Positions 1-6,026 of a stretch of 11,885 bases of DNA are shown here, one piece after another. This DNA is from Flavobacterium sp. (GTDB taxonomy: Bacteria > Bacteroidota > Bacteroidia > Flavobacteriales > Flavobacteriaceae). The stretch is from positions 1-11,885 of the forward strand of contig JAGORP010000068.1 of assembly GCA_018062725.1 (NCBI GenBank), in the 5' to 3' direction. How positions within the stretch are numbered: position 1 is the stretch's first letter; every line of letters begins with the position of its first letter. Both the position numbers and the translations under genes were made by a program. The notes under the pieces are model-generated. The model was not told where the DNA came from and did not search any database. It saw only the letters and a list, made by a program, of their open reading frames with translations.

Positions 1-703
1 AGTGTATTTGTTGCAAGAATTACAACAAAAAAAAGAAGCTCACTTTATATTTAGTTCTTCTTGTACGGTGTATGGCCAAGCTGAAACCATGCCTATTACC
101 GAAAATGCACCGGTTCAACAAGCGATCTCTCCGTATGGAAACACGAAGCAAATCGGAGAAGAAATTATTAACGATGTAGCTCATGTTTCGGCTATTAATG
201 CTATTTTATTGCGGTATTTTAATCCAATTGGTGCACATCCAACTGCTGAAATTGGGGAGTTGCCACTTGGTATCCCTCAAAATTTAGTGCCGTTTATTAC
301 GCAAACAGCTGCTGGTTTACGTCAAGAACTTTCAGTTTTTGGCAATGATTATCCGACTTCTGATGGCACGGCTATTCGGGATTATATTCATGTGGTCGAT
401 TTGGCCAATGCACATGTAGTAGCCATGCAGCGATTAATCGAAAATCGAAACCTAAAAAAAGTAGAAACGTTTAACATAGGTACCGGCACCGGAAGTTCTG
501 TGTTGGAAGTGATTCATGCTTTTGAAGAGGTTTCGGGTCAAAAGTTACCTTATAAACTTGTTGGTAGGCGAGAAGGTGATGTTGTAGAAGCGTATGCTAA
601 TACCGATAAAGCCAATACTATTTTAGGATGGAAAGCCCAATTAACGTTGAAAGATGCCCTAGCAAGCGCCTGGAAATGGGAACGGAAAATTAGAAATGCA
701 TAG
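1..703 (+). CDS. galE: UDP-glucose 4-epimerase, C-terminal part (5' end outside window)
   Basis: GalE interconverts UDP-glucose and UDP-galactose in the cytoplasm using tightly bound NAD and supplies galactose units for surface polysaccharides. It is a short-chain dehydrogenase-type protein. Of the 233 residues visible, the stretch FSSSCTVYG (17-25) carries the catalytic serine (S20), and SPYGNTK (43-49) holds the YxxxK pair (Y45, K49). The family blocks RYFNPIGAH (71-79), GTAIRDYIHVVDLA (122-135), REGDVVEAY (190-198) and ILGW follow. These residues sit about 104 positions earlier than S124/Y149/K153 of the E. coli enzyme, so roughly the first 104 residues, including the NAD-binding GxxGxxG loop, lie left of the window. 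The GTG at base 2 is therefore an internal valine codon, not a start. The stop is TAG at 701-703, followed nine bases later by a terminator hairpin. The visible part shows no sign of damage. Confidence 0.95.
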   Translation, partial: VYLLQELQQKKEAHFIFSSSCTVYGQAETMPITENAPVQQAISPYGNTKQIGEEIINDVAHVSAINAILLRYFNPIGAHPTAEIGELPLGIPQNLVPFITQTAAGLRQELSVFGNDYPTSDGTAIRDYIHVVDLANAHVVAMQRLIENRNLKKVETFNIGTGTGSSVLEVIHAFEEVSGQKLPYKLVGRREGDVVEAYANTDKANTILGWKAQLTLKDALASAWKWERKIRNA

Positions 704-711
704 AAAAATAA

Positions 712-742
712 AATCCCGAGGTGAAACTCGGGATTCATTTTT
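712..742. terminator. Bidirectional intrinsic terminator between galE and the lipoprotein gene
   Basis: A perfect 9-bp stem, AATCCCGAG (712-720) with CTCGGGATT (727-735), closes a 6-base loop (GTGAAA). On the + strand it is followed by CATTTTTTAT; on the - strand the stem is followed by an AT-rich stretch (TTTTATTTTTC). It lies between two convergent genes, nine bases after the galE stop and before the end of the lipoprotein gene at 759, so it can serve both. Confidence 0.85.
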
Positions 743-758
743 TATAAGCATAGCTAAA

Positions 759-1010
759 TTAATGTTTTGCTTCTTCTTTGACAGCTTTTGCAGCTTCTTC
801 CACTTTTTCAGCACCAGCAGCAGCGGCATCTTTAGCAGCGTCTACAGCTCCTGCAGCAGCAGAATCTACATTAGCAGCAGCAGAATCTACAGCTTCTGTC
901 ATTTCAGTTGTAGCTGCATCCATAGCTTCTCCAGCCTCTTCTTGTGTTTTTTCTTTGCAAGATGTCATTAAAGCCGCAATAACTGCTAAGCTTAAAATTG
1001 TTTTTTTCAT
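759..1010 (-). CDS. Small alanine-rich lipoprotein of unknown function
   Basis: An 83-residue protein with a lipoprotein signal: MKK, a hydrophobic core (residues 4-15), then LMTSC with the lipid-attachment cysteine at position 18. The mature part, about 65 residues, is roughly one third alanine. The rest is mostly Glu, Asp, Lys and a few Val, Thr and Ser, with no other cysteine or aromatic residue. It contains a seven-residue tandem repeat (VDSAAAN, VDSAAAG) and a C-terminal run of EKVEEAAKAVKEEAKH type, so a long, charged, alanine-rich helix is expected. Charged residues (KEK) follow the cysteine, which may bear on surface export in Bacteroidota, but the motif is not diagnostic. The composition resembles LEA-like or Lpp-like helical lipoproteins, but I cannot assign a family or role. 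It has its own candidate promoter inside the end of fabD and shares a terminator with galE. Confidence 0.8.
   Translation of the reverse strand: MKKTILSLAVIAALMTSCKEKTQEEAGEAMDAATTEMTEAVDSAAANVDSAAAGAVDAAKDAAAAGAEKVEEAAKAVKEEAKH
853..891. repeat. Two identical 18-bp direct repeats inside the lipoprotein gene
   Basis: The 18-base sequence GCAGCAGCAGAATCTACA occurs at 853-870 and again, unchanged, at 874-891, a 21-bp (seven-codon) period. On the coding strand it gives VDSAAAN-VDSAAAG. Further GCAGC runs flank it (about 817-860). Exact nucleotide identity suggests recent duplication or slippage that keeps the reading frame. Confidence 0.8.
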
Positions 1011-1082
1011 TGTTTTAAATTTTTTAGAATTAATAATGTGTAATTATTTAACGTTAATATTAATTAAAATATTTTATAATTC

Positions 1083-1116
1083 CAAAATTATTTTGATTAA
1101 GCTGAAATAGTTTCAA
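1083..1116 (-). promoter_or_regulatory. Candidate promoter of the lipoprotein gene
   Basis: Read on the minus strand, TAATTTTG (1083-1090) matches the Bacteroidota -7 consensus TAnnTTTG exactly, and a TTG (1114-1116) lies 23 bases upstream, at the long end of the accepted spacing. Transcription would start near 1077, giving a leader of roughly 65 bases, very AT-rich and containing the palindrome TTAACGTTAA (1048-1057). The promoter overlaps the last codons of fabD (stop at 1097-1099), so the lipoprotein gene can be expressed apart from fabD. Confidence 0.45.
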
Positions 1117-1969
1117 TTTCTTTGTTGATTTTATTCACAAGGCCTACTAAAACTTTTCCAGGTCCCACTTCTGTAAAGCTAGTAGCACCATCGGCAATCA
1201 TTTGTTGCACCGATTGTGTCCATTTTACAGGAGCAGTTAATTGAATGATCAAATTCTTTTTAATTTCATTCGCATCACTCACAGCACTTGCAGTTACATT
1301 TTGATAGACTGGGCAACTTGGAGCGTTGAAGGTTGTCGCTTCAATAGCAGCTGCCAGTTCTTCTCTTGCGGGCTCCATCATTGGAGAGTGGAAAGCTCCA
1401 CCAACAGGTAAGATTAGAGCACGTTTTGCTCCAGCCTCTTTCATTTTTTCACAAGCCAATTCTACCGCTTTATACTCCCCGGAAATCACTAATTGTCCAG
1501 GACAGTTATAATTGGCAGCCACGACAACCCCATCAATTGAAGCGCAAATGTCTTCTACAATTTTATCGTCAAGGTTTAACACGGCAGCCATAGTAGAAGG
1601 GGTTATTTCACATGCTTTTTGCATGGCCAAAGCGCGTTGTGAAACTAGTTTTAATCCGTCTTCAAATGACAATGTACCGTTAGCTACCAATGCTGAAAAT
1701 TCTCCTAAGGAATGCCCAGCGACCATGTCAGGTTGAAAGTTTTCTAAGGTTTTGGCTAAAATAACCGAATGTAAAAAAACGGCAGGTTGTGTTACTTTTG
1801 TTTCTTTCAATTCTTCGGCAGTACCTTCAAACATAATGTCGGTAATTCTAAAACCTAAAATAGTGTTGGCTTTTTCAAATAATGCTTTAGCTTCAGCTGA
1901 ATTTTCATATAACTCTTTACCCATACCGGTAAATTGTGCGCCTTGTCCAGGAAATACGTATGCTTTCAT
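1097..1969 (-). CDS. fabD: Malonyl-CoA:ACP transacylase
   Basis: FabD moves malonyl groups from CoA to acyl carrier protein, the step that supplies extender units for type II fatty-acid synthesis in the cytoplasm. The 290-residue length is normal for the family. It begins with the FPGQGAQ block (6-12). The nucleophile elbow GHSLGE (85-90) places the catalytic serine at S87. R112 in SQRALAM is the malonyl carboxylate-binding arginine, and H194 in GGAFHSPMM is the catalytic histidine. The NCPGQLVISG block (155-164) and the C-terminal EVGPGKVLVGLVNK (267-280) are also typical. The ATG start at 1969 directly begins the conserved MKAYVFPGQGAQ. Other fab genes are not adjacent. It is divergent from the membrane-protein gene starting at 2105, and the lipoprotein gene follows it by 86 bases. 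No terminator hairpin is visible after its stop, so some read-through into the lipoprotein gene is possible. Confidence 0.97.
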   Translation of the reverse strand: MKAYVFPGQGAQFTGMGKELYENSAEAKALFEKANTILGFRITDIMFEGTAEELKETKVTQPAVFLHSVILAKTLENFQPDMVAGHSLGEFSALVANGTLSFEDGLKLVSQRALAMQKACEITPSTMAAVLNLDDKIVEDICASIDGVVVAANYNCPGQLVISGEYKAVELACEKMKEAGAKRALILPVGGAFHSPMMEPAREELAAAIEATTFNAPSCPVYQNVTASAVSDANEIKKNLIIQLTAPVKWTQSVQQMIADGATSFTEVGPGKVLVGLVNKINKEIETISA

Positions 1970-2019
1970 TGTATTAATTTAAATTTTTAAAATCTTGCTA
2001 TTCATTCGAAAATGAAACG

Positions 2020-2027
2020 CAAAAATA
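2020..2027 (-). promoter_or_regulatory. Candidate -7 element for fabD
   Basis: On the minus strand TATTTTTG (2020-2027) fits TAnnTTTG exactly, about 50 bases upstream of the fabD ATG, and would start transcription near 2013. No clear TTG lies 17-23 bases upstream; that region instead holds the pair of GTAAC direct repeats (2041-2045 and 2053-2057 on the + strand, 12 bp apart). Confidence 0.4.
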
Positions 2028-2053
2028 CATAAATTTTTTAGTAACCCGGTTTG

Positions 2054-2061
2054 TAACTTTA
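2054..2061 (+). promoter_or_regulatory. Candidate -7 element for the 541-residue membrane protein gene
   Basis: TAACTTTA differs from TAnnTTTG only in the last base and lies 44 bases before the ATG at 2105. A T-run (2034-2039) sits where the -33 element would be, but without TTG. The same octamer occurs upstream of the DUF2797 gene (7605-7612), which adds some weight. Confidence 0.3.
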
Positions 2062-2104
2062 GTAGGATGTTTGCGTCTAATAATCAAACAAACGGTCAAC
2101 CAAA

Positions 2105-3730
2105 ATGAAAAACACAATGGCTCTTTTAGTCTTACTTTTTGTAGGTATAATTCTAGTGTATTTAAACTTACCAGTCCTGAATTATGGCTTCACAGGTTGG
2201 GCTTTATTACTCTTGCTTTTGGTTGTTTTTGGAATTTTTTTATCGACAAAACTTCAGATTAGCAGTGATCAAAAGCAGATAAAATTAGCTTCAAAACCAA
2301 GTAAGATATTGTTATTTGTGGCATTTGGCTTGCTGTTTTACATTTTTATTTTGCCTATCGGAAGTTCGAAAATGATTAGAACTCAGGCACATCAACAATT
2401 GATCGGAAAAGTTGAAAACGGGGATAAAATCTCCAAACATATCGCCCCAATTTCTATGGATGAAATTCGTGTAGTGGATGAAGATTTAGCGTATTTGTTA
2501 GGAGAGAAAATTTTAGGTTCCCAACCCGCTTTGGGGAGTCAAGTGCACTTGGGCGAATTTTATATTCAACAAGTCAATAAAAAACTATATTGGATCGCTC
2601 CCTTATTGCATTCTGGGTTTTTCAAATGGATGAATAATAAAGAAGGAACTACCGGATATGTGATGGTTTCGGCAACAAATGAACGTGATGTGAAGTTAAT
2701 ACAAAATATTGCAGGAAACCCAATTCAAATCAAATACCAACCAGATGCTTATTTTGGAAGCGAAATTCACCGACATGTTTATATGAATGGATATATGACA
2801 ACAGGTTTGAACGATTTTATATTTGAAATAGATGACTCTGGAAAGCCTTTTTGGGTAGTGACCAAATATCGAAAAACAATAGGTTTTAGTGGAAATGAAG
2901 CAACGGGTGTCATTACCGTTGATGTACAAACGGGAAAAGTGAAAGAATATTCTTTAGCAAATACACCCAAATGGGTTGATCGTATTCAGCCGATTCATTT
3001 TATTGAAGAACAACTAAACGATTGGGGAGAATTGGTACATGGATACTGGAATTTTTCCAATGCAAACAAGCTGCGAATCACCGAAGACATGACATTAGTT
3101 TACGGGAAAGATAATAAGTCGTACTGGTACACTGGTTTGACTTCGGTTGGAAAAGAGGAATCGGCTGTTGGTTTTGTATTGGTCGATACACGTACAAAAA
3201 AAGCAACATTTTACAAGCAAAGTGGCGCTACCGAATATGCAGCTCAAAGTTCGGCACAAGGGAAAGTACAAGAAAAGGGGTATGACGCTTCTTTACCAAT
3301 ACCGTACAATATCAACAACATTCCAACGTATGTAATGACGCTGAAAGATAAAGGCGGATTGGTCAAAATGTTTGCTATGGTTTCCATTAGTGATTATACG
3401 ATTGTTGGAGTTGGAAATACGATGCGTGAAGCATTAACGGCATACAAAGGCGCTTATAACATGTCGGGAAATACAATAAAACCCAATGCCAATGCCGATA
3501 AAAAGATACTGAAATCTACTGTTGTTAGGATTCAGAATGACGTTAAAAACGGGAATAGTTTTTATTATTTTACTGTTGCCGACAGTCCTAAAATATTTGT
3601 AGGTTCTTCTCAATTGTCCAATCAATTGCCAATTACGAGAGTTGGAGATGCCATAGAGATTTCTTTTGATTTGGATAATGAAGAAGTGATTGATGTTTCT
3701 TCATTTAAGAATACTTCTATCGGAAAATAA
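2105..3730 (+). CDS. Three-helix membrane-anchored protein with internal PepSY-like repeats, function unknown
   Basis: A 541-residue protein. Three hydrophobic segments lie at about 5-22, 29-47 and 67-85. The loop before the third is rich in lysine (K49, K57, K60, K64, K67), which by the positive-inside rule puts about 455 C-terminal residues in the periplasm. That region is repetitive: K-x-L-Y-W then GYVMV (159-163, 184-188), K-P-F-W then GVITV (247-250, 268-272), and K-S-Y-W then GFVLV (338-341, 356-360), a period of about 84-91 residues. A diverged fourth copy may lie at PTYVMTLKDKGGLVKMFAMV (407-426). The second copy ends in VDVQTGK, the sort of hairpin seen in PepSY domains, and is followed by KWVDRIQPIHFIEEQL (289-304). 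A separate beta-rich segment (about 470-531) closes the protein. I recognise no catalytic motif and assign no function. The ATG start begins directly before the first membrane segment. It is apparently transcribed alone and ends at a hairpin. Confidence 0.85.
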   Translation: MKNTMALLVLLFVGIILVYLNLPVLNYGFTGWALLLLLLVVFGIFLSTKLQISSDQKQIKLASKPSKILLFVAFGLLFYIFILPIGSSKMIRTQAHQQLIGKVENGDKISKHIAPISMDEIRVVDEDLAYLLGEKILGSQPALGSQVHLGEFYIQQVNKKLYWIAPLLHSGFFKWMNNKEGTTGYVMVSATNERDVKLIQNIAGNPIQIKYQPDAYFGSEIHRHVYMNGYMTTGLNDFIFEIDDSGKPFWVVTKYRKTIGFSGNEATGVITVDVQTGKVKEYSLANTPKWVDRIQPIHFIEEQLNDWGELVHGYWNFSNANKLRITEDMTLVYGKDNKSYWYTGLTSVGKEESAVGFVLVDTRTKKATFYKQSGATEYAAQSSAQGKVQEKGYDASLPIPYNINNIPTYVMTLKDKGGLVKMFAMVSISDYTIVGVGNTMREALTAYKGAYNMSGNTIKPNANADKKILKSTVVRIQNDVKNGNSFYYFTVADSPKIFVGSSQLSNQLPITRVGDAIEISFDLDNEEVIDVSSFKNTSIGK

Positions 3731-3736
3731 AAAGGT

Positions 3737-3771
3737 ACACCTGATTCGGGTTTTTCGAGTTGGGTGTTTTA
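3737..3771 (+). terminator. Intrinsic terminator of the 541-residue membrane protein gene
   Basis: ACACCTGATTCG (3737-3748) pairs with CGAGTTGGGTGT (3756-3767) as a 12-bp stem around a 7-base loop (GGTTTTT), followed by TTTA. Three of the pairs are G-U in the + strand RNA and would be A-C mismatches in the - strand RNA, so the hairpin should work mainly for the + strand gene. It overlaps the stop codon of the convergent DUF1801 gene (3769-3771). Confidence 0.7.
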
Positions 3772-4161
3772 CTTCAAGCGTTCTAAAATTCCTTTGCGTT
3801 TGACTATATTTTTATAGTCCCATTGAATATCGCGCGCCTTTTGAAGCCAACGGTTCAAATCGTCTAGATTAATAGCTTCTATTGAAACATAATCAATCGA
3901 AGCATCTTTAAATTTGCCACTTCCTGGTTTTAATTGCACTTCTTCAAAACTGTTGCCACTCCAAAATAAAACACGAATGTGTCCTTTCAACTTGCTATAG
4001 CCTACAACAGGATTTCCTTCTAAAAACCAAACAGGATGAGCGTGCCAAATTTTAGTTTCGGCTTCGGGTAATTGTGTGTCAAATGTCTTTGCTAACAAAT
4101 CGCAAATCGCTTTGTCTTCAGTGTTTTGAGTGGTGTTATAATTACTAATATCAGGATTCAT
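3769..4161 (-). CDS. DUF1801 (YdhG-like) domain protein
   Basis: A 130-residue soluble protein, about the usual size for a single DUF1801 domain. The core runs from about residue 15 to 115. The diagnostic block is KIWHAHPVWFLEGNP (37-51) followed by VVGYSKLKGHIRVLFWSG (52-69), and a helix with DLNRWLQKA (101-109) follows. The family is thought to have a small frataxin-like alpha/beta fold; its biochemical role is not established, and nothing in the sequence suggests an enzyme active site. No signal peptide or membrane segment is present, so it should be cytoplasmic. The ATG at 4161 is the only good start. Upstream lies the terminator of the OmpA/propeller gene, and I found no clear -7 element in the 31 bases between that hairpin and the start, so expression may depend on incomplete termination or on a promoter overlapping the hairpin. 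Confidence 0.8.
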   Translation of the reverse strand: MNPDISNYNTTQNTEDKAICDLLAKTFDTQLPEAETKIWHAHPVWFLEGNPVVGYSKLKGHIRVLFWSGNSFEEVQLKPGSGKFKDASIDYVSIEAINLDDLNRWLQKARDIQWDYKNIVKRKGILERLK

Positions 4162-4192
4162 GGTCGGTTTATTAGAATATGAATGTAATTAT

Positions 4193-4229
4193 AAAATCCC
4201 GATTTATAATTCAAATCGGGATTTTTTTG
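4193..4229. terminator. Strong hairpin terminator downstream of the OmpA/propeller gene
   Basis: A perfect 13-bp stem, AAAATCCCGATTT (4193-4205) with AAATCGGGATTTT (4213-4225), closes a 7-base loop. On the minus strand, the direction of the upstream gene, the stem ends in TTTTATAATT; on the + strand it ends in a run of seven T. It begins 21 bases after the OmpA gene stop (4247-4249). Its core (AATCCCG and its complement) is the same as that of the galE terminator at 712-735. Confidence 0.85.
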
Positions 4230-4246
4230 GTTGTTCAATTGTTAAA

Positions 4247-5818
4247 TTAATTGATTATAAATTCCACTCGTCTGTCGGTTTCAAATTCTTTTTCAGTACA
4301 ATTTGATTTGCAATTTGAAAGCGGTTTAGATTCTCCATACCCTTTTGAGGCAATTCTAGAAGAGTCGATTCCTTTTTTAATTAAATACTGTAAAGCTGCT
4401 GCCGCTCTTTTATCGGATAAATTTAAATTATACGCTTCTGAACCACGAGAATCGGTATGAGCATTTATCGTTATTTTCATTTCTGGATTAGCCATTAACA
4501 CCTCATAAATTTTGTTCAAAGAAAGTGTCGACTCTTTTTTTACCGATGCTTTATTATAGTCGAAATAAATATTTTCAATGACAATGTTAGTAGCGGTGAC
4601 TTCTGCTTTTTTCTGATCCAATTCTACTAATGTAGTCACGTTTCCTATTGGAGTCACTACAGGCAAAGAAAAATCTAAATACCCATCTTTATTGGCTACA
4701 ATGGTGTAGTTTTCTAACGGCGTTACTTCAAAGTTGAATGAGCCATTTTCAGTTGTAGTTTGAGTGGCTACTTCGTTTCCTTCTGGATCAATTAGACTAA
4801 TTTTTGTATTGGGTAATATAATTTTACTTATTTTTTCAGTCGCATGACCTTTTAAAGTATTGCTGTTTTTTTGAAGTTCAAAGCGATAAATGTCGTAAGA
4901 TCCTAAGCCTTGATTTCTATTGGAAGTAAAATACCCTCTTTTTCTGGTGGCTAAAATAAAAGCTACTTCATCTGTAGCAGTATTGATTGTTTTGCCAAGA
5001 TTTAAAGGGGTAGAAAAACTGTTTTTTCGGATTCTTGATACAAATACGTCATGACCTCCATAACCTGCATGACCATTTGAAGAAAAGAATAATTCGTTTT
5101 CTGGTGATGCATATGGGAATTTTTCGTCGTTACTGGTGTTGATTTCTTTTCCTAAGTTTTTAGGATTTACCGGCATTCCGTTTGGGTCAATATCGGCGAC
5201 ATATAAATCGTAACCTCCAAATCCGCCAGGCATATTGGAAGAAAAATATAGTTTCTTTCCATCGGCAGAAACACACGGGTTTTCTATAGAATAATTGACA
5301 TCATTAAATAAAGCAGCTTCTTTTTTAATCCAAGCATTGCTGCAACGACAAGTTTCATCAAAACTAGCTTTATATAATTGATAATTGGAACTGTTTTCAG
5401 GGGTGCTATTGGTGTAATATACTGTTTTTTGATTGGGGGAAAAGGTGATGCCTCCTTCATTTCCTTTTTCATCTAATACAGAGGCAAAGAAATACGGATG
5501 GGATAAATTTCCTGTTTTGTCAATATTTAAACAATATAAGCTGCTATAAGGATTGCCAGTGTTTGCATCACGTCCAGCTCCAATTGCTCCCGTTTTTCTT
5601 GAGGAATACATGATGTATTTGTTCATGAAAAAAGCAGCACCAATGTCGGATAACGGAGTGTTAATTCCTGTTGAAATAATCTCATATTTGTCATTCAATT
5701 CAAGAATTGAAGTAGCGAAAGAAGAGTTTTCGATTGGGTCATTCGCGATAAAAGCGTCTTGAGAGAATGAAAGGGTAGAAATAAATAATAAAATGACTGA
5801 AAAAAATACATTTTTCAT
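4247..5818 (-). CDS. Secreted PD40 beta-propeller / OmpA-domain peptidoglycan-associated protein
   Basis: 523 residues from the ATG at 5818. The reading frame extends to a TTG at 5833, but the ATG gives a clean signal peptide, MKNVFFSVILLFISTLSFSQ, probably cleaved after Q20. Next come PD40 (WD40-like) propeller blades, clearest at 124-140, 181-210 (SADGKKLYFSSNMPGGFGGYD), 235-263 (NELFFSSNGHAGYGGHD) and 287-315. A carboxypeptidase-regulatory-like beta-sandwich follows (about 320-400). The C-terminal OmpA domain (412-523) has FDYNKASV, HTDSRGS (454-460), LSDKRA (467-472), GYGESKP (493-499) and RRVEF (516-520), expected to bind peptidoglycan. C503 and C507 lie in the loop before RRVEF. The domain order resembles PorE-type proteins linked to type IX secretion, but the N-terminal TPR region of PorE is absent and no por/spr gene is nearby, so that role is not claimed. 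It is probably periplasmic, tethering the outer membrane to the cell wall. Confidence 0.9.
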   Translation of the reverse strand: MKNVFFSVILLFISTLSFSQDAFIANDPIENSSFATSILELNDKYEIISTGINTPLSDIGAAFFMNKYIMYSSRKTGAIGAGRDANTGNPYSSLYCLNIDKTGNLSHPYFFASVLDEKGNEGGITFSPNQKTVYYTNSTPENSSNYQLYKASFDETCRCSNAWIKKEAALFNDVNYSIENPCVSADGKKLYFSSNMPGGFGGYDLYVADIDPNGMPVNPKNLGKEINTSNDEKFPYASPENELFFSSNGHAGYGGHDVFVSRIRKNSFSTPLNLGKTINTATDEVAFILATRKRGYFTSNRNQGLGSYDIYRFELQKNSNTLKGHATEKISKIILPNTKISLIDPEGNEVATQTTTENGSFNFEVTPLENYTIVANKDGYLDFSLPVVTPIGNVTTLVELDQKKAEVTATNIVIENIYFDYNKASVKKESTLSLNKIYEVLMANPEMKITINAHTDSRGSEAYNLNLSDKRAAAALQYLIKKGIDSSRIASKGYGESKPLSNCKSNCTEKEFETDRRVEFIIN

Positions 5819-5860
5819 AACAATGGGTTTCAAATTTTAGTGTTTTTGGAAATTCAGTCG

Positions 5861-5868
5861 CGAAAGTA
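5861..5868 (-). promoter_or_regulatory. Weak candidate -7 element for the OmpA/propeller gene
   Basis: On the minus strand TACTTTCG (5861-5868) differs from TAnnTTTG at one base, and lies 43 bases before the ATG at 5818. No TTG is found at the right distance upstream. It is the best match in the 208-base spacer, but weak. If it is correct, transcription starts near 5854, upstream of the rejected TTG start at 5833. Confidence 0.25.
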
Positions 5869-5983
5869 AGATAGTCAAGTAGTTAAATATAATTTAATAG
5901 ATGACGGATGTTAAAAAATCGATGAAATGCATAATAGTTGTATTTCGAGCAATTTAAAATGTCGATTATCGGGGTTTGTTGCG

Positions 5984-6013
5984 TTTTATCGAATGAAAAT
6001 TAATTTTATCGAA
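5984..6013. repeat. 20-bp-phased direct repeat TTTTATCGAA
   Basis: The decamer TTTTATCGAA occurs at 5984-5993 and 6004-6013, exactly 20 bp (about two helical turns) apart, with the palindrome AAAATTAATTTT (5996-6007) spanning the gap. It sits in the spacer between the GH3 stop (6027) and the OmpA/propeller start (5818), about 165-195 bases upstream of the latter. Related ATCGA/TCGAT words occur nearby (about 5918 and 5972). A protein-binding site is possible; no GH3 terminator is visible here. Confidence 0.5.
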
Positions 6014-6026
6014 GAATTCTGTAAAA

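Noticed and set aside
2..4. GTG at base 2 as the start of galE
   Set aside because: Alignment of the S/Y/K catalytic residues shows about 104 residues missing; the codon is internal.
817..891. Tandem GCAGC/CAG-type repeats as a CRISPR or microsatellite locus
   Set aside because: Units are short, have no spacers, and lie in frame in a coding gene; they encode alanine-rich helix.
1048..1057. TTAACGTTAA palindrome in the lipoprotein leader as an operator or terminator
   Set aside because: Ten bases of AT-rich symmetry are common by chance in DNA of this composition, with no loop or T-run.
778..1110. A 110-codon + strand open frame over the lipoprotein gene, rich in Ala and Ser
   Set aside because: It is the reverse complement of the GCAGC-rich lipoprotein gene. 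The minus-strand frame has a lipoprotein signal, its own promoter and a terminator, so the + frame is a composition artefact.
4247..5818. Calling the OmpA/propeller protein PorE of the type IX secretion system
   Set aside because: No TPR region and no type IX genes nearby; domain similarity alone is not enough.
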